A stretch of DNA of 53,794 bases from contig CAJQQZ010000044.1 of assembly GCA_905480575.1 (NCBI GenBank), positions 1 to 53,794 on the forward strand, in the 5' to 3' direction. Below are positions 8,294 to 15,993 of the stretch, piece after piece. The first letter of the stretch is position 1. The number at the start of each line of letters is the position of its first letter. A model generated the notes under the pieces. That model was not told where the DNA came from, did not search any database, and saw nothing but the letters and a program-made list of their open reading frames with translations. This DNA is from an uncultured Alphaproteobacteria bacterium. Its GTDB lineage: Bacteria; Pseudomonadota; Alphaproteobacteria; UBA7985; CAJQQZ01. Position numbers and translations under genes: made by a program.

Positions 8294-10275
8294 GGTCAGA
8301 GGTGGCCTCTAACCCTAAATTCCCCCATCTTTTGACACCGCTTAAAGTCGGTTTGCAAACCGTTCGCAACAGAGTCTTAGTCACCGGGCATATTCCGGGT
8401 TTGGAGGAAAAGGGTCTCTTGACGGAGGCCTTCATTGCCTATCATGCAAGGCGGGCCAAAGGTGGTGCCGGGCTTCAGATGTCTGGGACAAGCAAAGTTC
8501 ACCGGTCTGGTCATGCCCACGGTGGTCGGGGAATTGATTTAACCAATCCAGAAGTTGGCGTCGGCCTTGCCGAGTTAGCTGAAGCCATTCACGCTGAGGG
8601 CGGCAAGTTCCTCATTCAGCTCGGCCATTCCGCAGGCACTATTAATAATGGTGACATTGAAGAGCCTTTGCTTGCGCCTTCTGCCGTCGCCTCCGATCAC
8701 ATTAAAGTCACACCCAAAGCTTTGTCCCAGACAGAGATCGACGAATTGATCGGCGCTTATGCAAAGGGCGCTGAAGTCGTGGCGAATTCGGGGCTCGATG
8801 GTGTTGAGATCCTGGCGGCTTTTGGCTTCCTGCCGGGATCTTTCTTCTCGCCATTGACGAACGAACGCAGCGATTCTTATGGCGGGGGTTTGTACAATCG
8901 TTGCCGTTTTGCGCTGGAAGTAGCGGCGGCGATCCGTAAAGCCGTAGGCCCCGATTTGATCGTCGGCATGCGCATCCCAGGTGATGAGATGACAAAGGGT
9001 GGCCTTGATAATGCCGGCATGATTGAAATCGCCGAGGTTTTGGCTGGGGCAGGTCTGTTGGATTATTTGAATGTCAGTGCAGGAACCAACAACGACCGCA
9101 TCATGAGGTTTGAGCACTGGCCGGCAAGCCCAGCACCCCACGGCATTTTCGTGCCTCTTGCAGCCCAGATCAAAAAAGCTGTCGATTTACCAGTTTTTGT
9201 TACTGGCCGGATCACGGATCCAGAGCTGGCGGAAACGATACTGGAACGCGGTGATGTCGATATGGTTGGCATGACCAGAGCGCACATCGCGGACCCCGAT
9301 ATTGTGAGTAAAGTGCAAACTGGCATGCCTGAATCTATCCGCCCTTGCGTGGGTGCGGGGTTTTGTGTGCACAGAGCGGTCAGCGGCAAAACAATCCGCT
9401 GTTTCCACAATCCAGAAGCGGCGCGAGAACTCAGCTTTCAAAGCGATCAGCCCGTTAAGAAACCCAAGCGTGTTGCGGTCATCGGCGGTGGACCCGCAGG
9501 TTTGGAAGCCGCTAGAAAAGCAGCTGAACTCGGGCATCAAGTCTCTCTATATGAGGCCGGTACACAACTGGGAGGCCAACTGGAACTTTGGAGTCGCTCT
9601 CCCTTTGCGAAAGAATATGGTGCCTCGATTGCATGGTATGAGCGAGAGCTGGAACGAAACCAGGTTCATGTCAACTTGAACAAAAGCCTCTCACCGCATG
9701 AGTTAACGGAACTAGAGGCCGATGCTGTTATCATTGCAACCGGTTCAAAACCGAAGGCCCCTTTCACCTATCCCGGCAACGAAAACTGTGGCTTTCCCCT
9801 AGTCACTCCGACAAATATTCTAATGGGCGCCGTTAGCCCCGACGTAAAACATGCCGTTGTCGTCGACGAAGGCGGTGGTCGTAATGCCTTGGCAGCTGCG
9901 GAAATTTTGGCGGAACATGCCAGCCAAGTGACTCTAGTGACCGCTGGAGCTGCAGTGGCAGAATTGATTGATGGCACTGTCCGCACACAACTCTATCGCT
10001 TCCTTTTGCACAAGGAGGTAAAGTTTGTCGCCATGGAGGATGTCACCGCCTTGTCGCCCAGAACAATCGAAACACGCAACATCTACACAGGTAAAGCATC
10101 CAAGATTAATGACGTCGATCTGATGGTTGATTGGCGCGGGAATCAGGTTGTTGAAGACTTGATAGAGGCGGCCAGGGAAAGCTTTTCTGAAGTTCACATC
10201 GTGGGCGATTCATTAGCCCCACGCACCGTTCAGCTTGCTGTTGCCGAAGGCGCCGAAGCCGCAAGGAGACTATAG
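8290..10275 (+). CDS. trimethylamine dehydrogenase/2,4-dienoyl-CoA reductase-type flavoprotein
   Basis: A protein of about 661 residues with the two-part architecture of this family: an N-terminal FMN TIM-barrel (old-yellow-enzyme fold; RNRVLVTGH, FGFLPGSFFSPLTNERSD, VTGRITDPELAE) and a C-terminal FAD/NAD(P)-binding half (VAVIGGGPAGLEAARKAAEL). Between them the 4Fe-4S binding region reads CVGAGFCVHRAVSGKTIRC: the second of the four usual Cys is Ala, checked in the codons (TGC GTG GGT GCG GGG TTT TGT). Family members reduce dienoyl-CoA or oxidatively demethylate amines. The start is taken as GTG 8290, overlapping the preceding TGA; TTG 8287 and GTG 8302 are alternatives. Substrate not assignable. 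Confidence 0.9.
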   Translation: MRSEVASNPKFPHLLTPLKVGLQTVRNRVLVTGHIPGLEEKGLLTEAFIAYHARRAKGGAGLQMSGTSKVHRSGHAHGGRGIDLTNPEVGVGLAELAEAIHAEGGKFLIQLGHSAGTINNGDIEEPLLAPSAVASDHIKVTPKALSQTEIDELIGAYAKGAEVVANSGLDGVEILAAFGFLPGSFFSPLTNERSDSYGGGLYNRCRFALEVAAAIRKAVGPDLIVGMRIPGDEMTKGGLDNAGMIEIAEVLAGAGLLDYLNVSAGTNNDRIMRFEHWPASPAPHGIFVPLAAQIKKAVDLPVFVTGRITDPELAETILERGDVDMVGMTRAHIADPDIVSKVQTGMPESIRPCVGAGFCVHRAVSGKTIRCFHNPEAARELSFQSDQPVKKPKRVAVIGGGPAGLEAARKAAELGHQVSLYEAGTQLGGQLELWSRSPFAKEYGASIAWYERELERNQVHVNLNKSLSPHELTELEADAVIIATGSKPKAPFTYPGNENCGFPLVTPTNILMGAVSPDVKHAVVVDEGGGRNALAAAEILAEHASQVTLVTAGAAVAELIDGTVRTQLYRFLLHKEVKFVAMEDVTALSPRTIETRNIYTGKASKINDVDLMVDWRGNQVVEDLIEAARESFSEVHIVGDSLAPRTVQLAVAEGAEAARRL

Positions 10276-10276
10276 A

Positions 10277-10993
10277 ATGGGCAAGCTGTTCGAAGAGCTG
10301 GACTATCGCCATACACCGATTGGATTGGTGTCTCTCCGCCGCCGTCGAGAACTTCGGCTTGGTGTGGATGTCGTTGAGATTTTGCTGGGTGATGAGCATC
10401 TCATGTCGGACCTCTTTACAGTCTCTGAGATTGCCTTGGCGGACCTGGGGCTGGCGGAAGCCAGCGGTGACAAGCTGGACGTCGTGGTTGGCGGGCTGGG
10501 TCTTGGTTACACCGCGCAAGCGGTGCTGAAAGATCCGCGTGTTAAGTCGCTGATTGTTGTCGATGCATTGGAAGCAGTGATTGATTGGCATAAAGAAGGC
10601 CTGCTGCCCATGGGGACAGAGCTTTGTGATGATAGCCGATGTCAGTTCGTACTCGGCGATTTTTTCAAACTGGCGGCGTCTAAAGAAGGCCTTGATCCGG
10701 TACAGGCGGAGCGAAAGTTCGATGCCATATTGGTTGATATCGATCACGCGCCAGACTTTTGGCTCAACTCCGCCAACGCGCCTTTCTATGAAGTCGAAGG
10801 TTTGACTGAGCTAGCCAAGCATCTTAAACTAGGCGGTGTCTTTGGGCTTTGGTCCAACGACCGACCTGATGATACTTTTACTGAGCGGCTTAGTGCAGTA
10901 TTCTCTTCAGTGCGTGCAGAAGAGGTGAGTTTCTATAATCCTTTGCAGGATAACACCTTTGTCCAAACAGTCTATCTTGGTCAAAAGAGCTAA
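10277..10993 (+). CDS. spermidine-synthase-like SAM-binding protein
   Basis: A 238-residue protein with a Rossmann-type methyltransferase/polyamine-synthase fold: VVVGGLGLGYTAQAVL is the glycine-rich loop, VVDALEAVIDWH the acidic loop after strand 2, and FDAILVDIDHAP the motif near the active site. Related proteins are usually annotated as spermidine synthase or generic methyltransferases; true polyamine synthase activity is not implied. The ATG at 10277 is chosen because AAGGAGA lies seven bases ahead; the frame extends upstream inside the flavoprotein gene. It directly follows that gene (one base after its stop), so it is part of the same operon. The stop overlaps the convergent desaturase stop by 4 bases. 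Confidence 0.8.
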   Translation: MGKLFEELDYRHTPIGLVSLRRRRELRLGVDVVEILLGDEHLMSDLFTVSEIALADLGLAEASGDKLDVVVGGLGLGYTAQAVLKDPRVKSLIVVDALEAVIDWHKEGLLPMGTELCDDSRCQFVLGDFFKLAASKEGLDPVQAERKFDAILVDIDHAPDFWLNSANAPFYEVEGLTELAKHLKLGGVFGLWSNDRPDDTFTERLSAVFSSVRAEEVSFYNPLQDNTFVQTVYLGQKS

Positions 10994-11790
10994 GGCTTTT
11001 TGAACGGCAACAGTAGGTTCCAACCGAGCTTCTCGGGCCCTTCTTCGCGCCACCACAAACCCAGCTCCATTTTCTCGTCGCTAACATTGGCTTTGGCGAT
11101 GTAGGTCTTGAACAGACGATCCCAAATTGAGAGCGTGTTGCCGTAATTCGAGTCGTGTTCACGGCGGTGAACGGAATGATGTATGCGATGCATGTCCGGT
11201 GTAACGATGATCCATCGTAGCCAAGACTCAATTGCCTTTGGTATCCGAAGGTTCGCGTGGTTGAACAAGGCCATACCATTCAACAAGATTTCATAGAACA
11301 CAACAGCAATCACCAAAGGCCCCAGCAGATAAATCATTCCAATTTTCAGCAGCATTGAAAGGGCAATCTCGATGGGGTGGAAGCGGATGCCTGTTGTAAC
11401 GTCCATTTCCTGATCGGCGTGATGAACCTGGTGCAGTCGCCAAAGAATGGGAATTTTATGGCTGATAAGGTGTTGCGCCCAGATGATGAAGTCTAGAATG
11501 GCAACGGCCAACAAGGCTTCTAACCACCAGGGCCAGTCAAGCCAGTTGAACAAACCCCATGACTTATCAGCAGCATCCACGGCGGCTCCAATAGCGAGCA
11601 ACGGTAGCACGATAGCGAGTAGTCTAAGGCTGATAACATCGAGCGCTAGAATGAGCAGATTGGTGATCTTACGATTGCTCGCTTTTGTTCCTCTAGTGGC
11701 CCTTTTGGGCAGCCAAAGCTCCAACAAGCTCAATAGGACAAAGAGACCAAAAAAAACGCCTAACCTAATGAGAGAATGATTTTCAAACAT
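10990..11790 (-). CDS. sterol desaturase/fatty acid hydroxylase family membrane protein
   Basis: A 266-residue integral membrane di-iron enzyme. Histidine clusters characteristic of the superfamily are present: HLISH, HQVHH, HRIHH and HRREHDSNYG. Hydrophobic helices occur at about residues 8-25, 45-70, 88-105 and 150-175. Members hydroxylate or desaturate lipids (sterols, carotenoids, ornithine lipids, fatty acids); no specific subgroup is evident. It is monocistronic, convergent with the spermidine-synthase-like gene with shared stop bases, and upstream lies the hairpin at 11813-11845 that separates it from the RNA helicase gene. Confidence 0.9.
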   Translation of the reverse strand: MFENHSLIRLGVFFGLFVLLSLLELWLPKRATRGTKASNRKITNLLILALDVISLRLLAIVLPLLAIGAAVDAADKSWGLFNWLDWPWWLEALLAVAILDFIIWAQHLISHKIPILWRLHQVHHADQEMDVTTGIRFHPIEIALSMLLKIGMIYLLGPLVIAVVFYEILLNGMALFNHANLRIPKAIESWLRWIIVTPDMHRIHHSVHRREHDSNYGNTLSIWDRLFKTYIAKANVSDEKMELGLWWREEGPEKLGWNLLLPFKKP

Positions 11791-11812
11791 AGGTTAGACG
11801 TTAATTCATAAA

Positions 11813-11845
11813 CTTGAATTGTCAAAGTCTCCTTTGACGCTCAAG
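11813..11845. terminator. hairpin between desaturase and RNA helicase genes
   Basis: CTTGA-GTCAAAG / CTTTGAC-TCAAG arms with a TCTC loop form a long interrupted stem (12 bp with 2-3-base internal loop). It sits just past the helicase stop and ahead of the desaturase, both on the minus strand. It lacks a strong U-tail and may be a weak terminator or an RNA-stability element. Confidence 0.45.
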
Positions 11846-11864
11846 TCTTCACATAGATGGGAGA

Positions 11865-13922
11865 TTAGGATTCCCAGTTGATCTTTGTTTTTGCCTTCTT
11901 GGGTTTCTTAGGCTTCTTGTCTTTAGGTTTCTTCTTGGCGAACTCTTCTGCATTTACGGAAGCGCTTTTGCCTTGGTCGGCTTTAGGACTGGGCTTTCGG
12001 TCTTCAGATTTTGCCCAAGTCTTTTCGCCTTTGCTTTTGTCGCGCTTGAAATCGCCTTCACCCTCTTTGGACTTATTTTTCCAATCAGGTTTCTTGTCGC
12101 CAAATTTCTTATCGCCGCCTTTTTTATCAGCAAACTTTTTATCGCCGAATTTCTTGTCGCCGAATTTCTTGTCACCAAACTTTTTATCGCCGCGACCTTC
12201 ACTTCGTCTGTCCCCACCACGGCCGCGATCCTTACCGCCACGGTCGCCTTTTGGCCCATCTTTGAAGCGTCCAGGCTTGTCTCTTGAAACAACAGTGACG
12301 ACAGGTGCTTCTGCCAGCTGGGTGAGAATAATACCGCGCTCTAAGCGCATTTCTTCGCCAACCGACTTAACAAAACCCTCGACGGCATCTGGTTTGATTT
12401 CGACGTAGGTTTCTTCGGCTGTGATTTTGATCGCACCAATTTGTGGTTTGGAAAGATTACCAGCCGTGCAAAGCATCGGCAGCAACCAACGTGGCTCTGC
12501 GCGCTCATTACGGCCAACAGAAAGCGAGAACCAAACACCGCCTTCGAAGTCTTCACGCAAGGTTTGCTGAACTTCTTTCCCCTTTTCGCGAGGAGCCGGT
12601 TTGTAGGTCGCCAGATCCACGAGTTCTTCGGGGGCCGACTTGCCTTTTTGGTGCAAGCGAATGAAGGCGGCAGCAATGTGCTCTGCACTATGTTGTTCAA
12701 GTAACTGAGCCGCGAATGTGATTTCATTCTCGCTTGGCGTCTCAATCAAATTTGGATCGGAAAGAAGACGCTCGTTGTCTTTAGCTTTGACCTGTTCCGC
12801 TGAAGGTGGATTTGCCCAGGTTGCTTCGATCTTAGCGTTGTTGAGCAGGCGGTCAGTCCGCTTTCGCCACGCTGGTGGAATGATAAGCGCAGAAACACCC
12901 TTGCGACCAGCACGGCCCGTTCGGCCTGATCTATGCAGCAGAGATTCAGGATTGCGTGGAATGTCTGCGTGGATAACCAATTCGAGATTAGGCAGGTCGA
13001 TACCGCGTGCCGCGACATCGGTTGCGATACAAACCCGGGCACGGCCATCGCGCATGGCTTGCAGAGCGTGGGTGCGCTCATTCTGACTAAGCTCGCCGGA
13101 CAGCGCCACGACAGAAAACCCGCGATTGTTGAACCGGCTCGTCATGCGGTTAACTGCAGCTCGGGTTCCACAGAACACCAAAGCGTTCTTGGCTTCATAA
13201 TAACGAAGCACATTGATGATCGCGTTTTCTTCATCGTCTGGCGCACAAGTATAGGCGTTGTATTCGATGTCGACGTGTTGCTTTTGCTCAGCTGTTGTTT
13301 TGATACGAACCGCATCGTTTTGGTAGCGCTTCGCCAGCGTGGCGATTGCCTTGGGCACTGTTGCAGAGAACATCAGCGTGCGACGATCTTCCGGTGCCGC
13401 GTCCAAGATTAATTCCAGTTCTTCTCTGAAACCAAGGTCGAGCATCTCGTCAGCTTCGTCGAGCACTACAGCGCGCAACAAGGTCATGTCTAACGACCCG
13501 CGTTTGATGTGGTCACAAAGACGACCAGGTGTGCCGACGACAATGTGTGCACCTCTAGAAAGGGCCCGTCTTTCGTCACGGCTGTCCATACCACCAACGC
13601 AAGACACGATCTTGCCTCCGGCAGGTGCGTACAGCCAAGTCAACTCACGCGTGACCTGCATGGCCAGTTCTCTGGTCGGCGCAACCACAACGGCCATCGG
13701 CAGATCTGTAAATTCGAATTTGTCGTTGTCGTCTAATAAGTTGGGTGCAAGTGCAATGCCAAAGGCAACGGTCTTACCGGAGCCGGTTTGCGCAGAGACA
13801 AGTAAGTCTGATTCAATGATTTCTGGTGCCAGCATTTGGTGCTGGACTTGGGTCAGTTGTTCATAGCCGCGTTTCGTCAACGCTTCGCCGAGCGCTGGAA
13901 CAACACCTTCAAAATTCGTCAT
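11865..13922 (-). CDS. deaD: DEAD-box ATP-dependent RNA helicase, DeaD/CsdA-like
   Basis: A 685-residue helicase. Motif Q lies at about residues 20-28, motif I is SAQTGSGKT (43-51), then PTRELA, VVLDEADEMLDLGF, MFSATVP, and the C-terminal motifs VCIATDVAARGIDLP and HRSGRTGRAG. After the helicase core a DbpA/CsdA-type RNA-binding domain is visible (WFSLSVGRNERAEPRWLLPMLC, roughly 475-545). The last ~130 residues are highly basic and low-complexity with tandem KFGDKK pentamers, typical of RNA-annealing tails. Expected roles are cold adaptation, ribosome assembly and RNA decay. It is monocistronic with a 329-base upstream gap, possibly containing a long 5-prime UTR as for cold-shock helicases. 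Confidence 0.95.
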   Translation of the reverse strand: MTNFEGVVPALGEALTKRGYEQLTQVQHQMLAPEIIESDLLVSAQTGSGKTVAFGIALAPNLLDDNDKFEFTDLPMAVVVAPTRELAMQVTRELTWLYAPAGGKIVSCVGGMDSRDERRALSRGAHIVVGTPGRLCDHIKRGSLDMTLLRAVVLDEADEMLDLGFREELELILDAAPEDRRTLMFSATVPKAIATLAKRYQNDAVRIKTTAEQKQHVDIEYNAYTCAPDDEENAIINVLRYYEAKNALVFCGTRAAVNRMTSRFNNRGFSVVALSGELSQNERTHALQAMRDGRARVCIATDVAARGIDLPNLELVIHADIPRNPESLLHRSGRTGRAGRKGVSALIIPPAWRKRTDRLLNNAKIEATWANPPSAEQVKAKDNERLLSDPNLIETPSENEITFAAQLLEQHSAEHIAAAFIRLHQKGKSAPEELVDLATYKPAPREKGKEVQQTLREDFEGGVWFSLSVGRNERAEPRWLLPMLCTAGNLSKPQIGAIKITAEETYVEIKPDAVEGFVKSVGEEMRLERGIILTQLAEAPVVTVVSRDKPGRFKDGPKGDRGGKDRGRGGDRRSEGRGDKKFGDKKFGDKKFGDKKFADKKGGDKKFGDKKPDWKNKSKEGEGDFKRDKSKGEKTWAKSEDRKPSPKADQGKSASVNAEEFAKKKPKDKKPKKPKKAKTKINWES
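12090..12195 (-). repeat. 15-base tandem repeats in helicase tail
   Basis: About six near-identical 15-base units (sense strand AAATTCGGCGACAAG-like) encode consecutive KFGDK pentapeptides. Synonymous differences between units and one FADKK and one GGDKK variant are present. Such in-frame units can expand or contract by slippage without breaking the gene. Confidence 0.8.
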
Positions 13923-14110
13923 GTTATGTCTTTCGGAGCATCTATGCCTGCTTAAATCTATCCAGCAATATCACCGAAACCATAGCAGAGCCATTCAGCG
14001 AAGGCTTGTAGTGGGTTGCTGTGGAAAAGTACAGGAAGACTTGAGCCTTGATTTTCAGCCCTGTGTTGGATGCATGGCTGGATCTGCTTGAGCCTAAGTT
14101 ATCACTGCTT

Positions 14111-14129
14111 CCCCGCATTTGTTGCGGGG
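14111..14129. repeat. palindrome CCCCGCA-N5-TGCGGGG
   Basis: A perfect 7-bp stem with 5-base loop, G+C-rich against an AT-richer background. It resembles the short palindromic intergenic elements common in alphaproteobacterial genomes. No U-tail on either strand. Confidence 0.5.
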
Positions 14130-14209
14130 GCCACTTGTCATCAAAGAAAATGGCTAGTCATTGAAGCCTTGGCCTCCAGGTGGCGAAATCGCTTAAACTG
14201 ATAAGTGGA

Positions 14210-14227
14210 TCCCGTCCTTCGACGGGA
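14210..14227 (-). terminator. hairpin TCCCGTC-CTTC-GACGGGA
   Basis: A perfect 7-bp stem closed by a CTTC/GAAG tetraloop, 25 bases after the RNA methyltransferase stop. It could stabilise or end that transcript, or be a member of the same palindromic repeat class as 14111-14129. Confidence 0.45.
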
Positions 14228-14251
14228 AAGTGGTAGAAGTGATTTGGAAGC

Positions 14252-14794
14252 TTATTTCTTCTTCCAGCCTTCGCGGCGCAGAATGGGTTGGCCGTGGATG
14301 TGTTCTGGTTTGGCGTCAACCTTGCCATAGGGGCTGATCGGTGGGGCAGGGAAAGCACCGAGCTGTTTTACCCGGTCATACATGACAATCGCGCCAGCAA
14401 CAGCGACATTGACACAGAATTTGGTTGGGATCTTTACGATGAGATCGCAGCGTTCGACCATGGCGCTGGAAAGGGAATCGCGTTCGGGTCCCAGGACATA
14501 GGCGGCACAGCGGGGATGGCGGAAGGACGGGAGCTCAATGGCATCGTCGGTCAGTTCAATGCCGACTAAAGCACAACCCTTGGGCAGGATCATCTGCTCG
14601 AGATTGTCAAAGGCGTAGAGGGGAATTGACCCGGCGCTGCCAGATGTATCCGCCTGACGCAGTTGCTTTTCTTCATGAGCCGCATCAACAGTGAATGCCC
14701 AAGAGGCCCCAAAGGCATGAGCCGATCTCATCAAGTTGCCAAGATTGCGGGACTTGGAAATACCCTCTGCCCCCATTGCAAAATAACCGCGCAT
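14252..14794 (-). CDS. TrmH/SpoU-family RNA 2-prime-O-methyltransferase
   Basis: A 180-residue SPOUT methyltransferase. It starts MRGYFAMGAEGISKSRNLG; the frame is open further upstream to 15001 but that part overlaps the divergent asparaginase gene and lacks homology. SPOUT motifs: KSRNLGNLMRSAHAFGAS (motif 1 region), ALVGIELTDDAIEL, CAAYVLGPERDSLS (motif 2) and KIPTKFCVNVAVAGAIVMYD (motif 3, the cofactor knot). The C-terminal KPEHIHGQPILRR tail is basic. The target RNA is not evident. It is divergent from the asparaginase gene with 63 bases between starts. Confidence 0.88.
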   Translation of the reverse strand: MRGYFAMGAEGISKSRNLGNLMRSAHAFGASWAFTVDAAHEEKQLRQADTSGSAGSIPLYAFDNLEQMILPKGCALVGIELTDDAIELPSFRHPRCAAYVLGPERDSLSSAMVERCDLIVKIPTKFCVNVAVAGAIVMYDRVKQLGAFPAPPISPYGKVDAKPEHIHGQPILRREGWKKK

Positions 14795-14857
14795 AACTGA
14801 TAACTCGTCCAATTGAAAATTCGCGCCAGCGATTAGCACAAAGAAAAAGGCAAAGCC

Positions 14858-15889
14858 ATGCTTGATGCAGCCCCTCGCAAAGAAGCCCCTGTCCTGGTGG
14901 AAGTTCACCGTGGTGATATGGTTGAAAGCAAACACCGTGTTTCGATCGCGGTCTCGAACGTCAAAGGGGAAATGCTGGTCGCAGAGGGCGATATTTTTCA
15001 ACCCGTTTACCCACGTTCAGCGATCAAACCTTTGCAGGCATTGGCGTTAATGGAGTCTGGCGCCGATGAAAAGTTTGGACTTACCCAAAAAGAAATCTCG
15101 CTTTCTTGTGCCAGTCATAATGCTGAACCAGATCACATCGCGACAGTCGAAGCCTGGTTGGCGAAAATCGGATGCACGAGAGATGACTTTGAATGCGGTC
15201 CGCATTTCCCATTTCGTGAGCAGCAACTGATTGAATTCGTTCAGGCTGGAATTACGCCAGAACGCATTCACAACAATTGTTCCGGTAAACACACGGGCTT
15301 TTTGTCCGCAGCCAAAGCCATGGGCCATGACACAAAGGGTTACATCAAGTTTGCTCACCCGGTTCAGCAATCAATATTGGGTATCCTGGAGCAAATGACT
15401 GGACTGGACCTCATACAATCCCCAAGAGGGACCGATGGTTGTGGTATCCCAACGATTGCAGTGCCACTCAGTAATATGGCTCTGGCTTTTGCACGTATGG
15501 CCGATCCGTCTGATCAGCCGGACCGACGCCAGGAAGCCTGTGCTGCCATCATGAAAGCTATGGCGGCTGAGCCCTTCATGGTCGCTGGTACCGGCAGGTT
15601 CTGTACCGACGTTATGAAGGTGGTTGGTGATCGAGCCATCATGAAAACCGGTGCAGAAGGGGTCTATTGCGCGACTTTGATAGAGCAAGAGTTAGGCATT
15701 GCCATCAAGGCTGAAGACGGCAACGGCCGCGCCGCTGAAGTGGCCTTGGGTCAGGTCCTGAAGTACTTCGGTATCTTGACGAAAGAGGAAGAAGCCCTTC
15801 TGGCACAATCACTGACGCCGATCATTTTTAACGCCGACGGAGCACAAACCGGGCAAATACGTTTCGTCGAGGGCCACCGGCTTTCCTGA
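14858..15889 (+). CDS. asparaginase, Rhizobium-type (class 3)
   Basis: A 343-residue protein of the asparaginase II family typified by Rhizobium etli ReAV, unrelated to E. coli AnsA/AnsB. Characteristic stretches: RSAIKPLQALALMESG, LSCASHNAEPDHI, HNNCSGKHTGFL, SPRGTDGCGIPTIAVPL and KTGAEGVYCA. The Ser-Lys pairs in RSAIKP and the CSGKH motif are the family active-site elements, and the family Zn-site Cys is in GTDGCG. It hydrolyses L-asparagine to aspartate and ammonia in the cytoplasm. Start at 14858 has AAAAAGG about eight bases ahead. It is probably monocistronic. Confidence 0.93.
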   Translation: MLDAAPRKEAPVLVEVHRGDMVESKHRVSIAVSNVKGEMLVAEGDIFQPVYPRSAIKPLQALALMESGADEKFGLTQKEISLSCASHNAEPDHIATVEAWLAKIGCTRDDFECGPHFPFREQQLIEFVQAGITPERIHNNCSGKHTGFLSAAKAMGHDTKGYIKFAHPVQQSILGILEQMTGLDLIQSPRGTDGCGIPTIAVPLSNMALAFARMADPSDQPDRRQEACAAIMKAMAAEPFMVAGTGRFCTDVMKVVGDRAIMKTGAEGVYCATLIEQELGIAIKAEDGNGRAAEVALGQVLKYFGILTKEEEALLAQSLTPIIFNADGAQTGQIRFVEGHRLS

Positions 15890-15920
15890 AACAGGTAAGT
15901 AGCGAGAATCCAGGAAATGC

Positions 15921-15957
15921 TAATATATCGAATTGACTAGCCAGCGCGGTAAAGTCG
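15921..15957 (+). repeat. short intergenic repeat, copy 2
   Basis: Second copy of the ATATATCGAATT-containing sequence found at 3202-3236, here in the 104-base gap between asparaginase and the CFA-like gene. The copies diverge in the central eight bases and converge again at GCGCG and the terminal CGG. Confidence 0.4.
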
Positions 15958-15993
15958 GTTAAGGTGCTCTTATAGCTTTTGAGGAGAAGCTCT

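Larger units (their letters stand above)
13923..14251. other. intergenic region with two perfect palindromes
   Basis: These 329 bases lie between the helicase start and the stop of the RNA methyltransferase gene, both on the minus strand. No convincing ORF is present. Apart from the palindromes at 14111-14129 and 14210-14227 and the helicase promoter expected near 13925-14050, nothing is recognisable. Confidence 0.5.

Noticed and set aside
12090-12195. Short regularly spaced repeats that could suggest a CRISPR array
   Set aside because: Units are contiguous 15-base coding repeats without spacers, inside the helicase gene.
11878-12408. Long open frame antisense to the helicase tail (F/S/P-rich, repeated LSPNF)
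   Set aside because: It is the mirror of the tandem KFGDK codons on the other strand; composition and position show a shadow frame.
14795-15001. N-terminal extension of the RNA methyltransferase frame
   Set aside because: It overlaps the divergent asparaginase gene and has no SPOUT homology; the ATG at 14794 fits the family.
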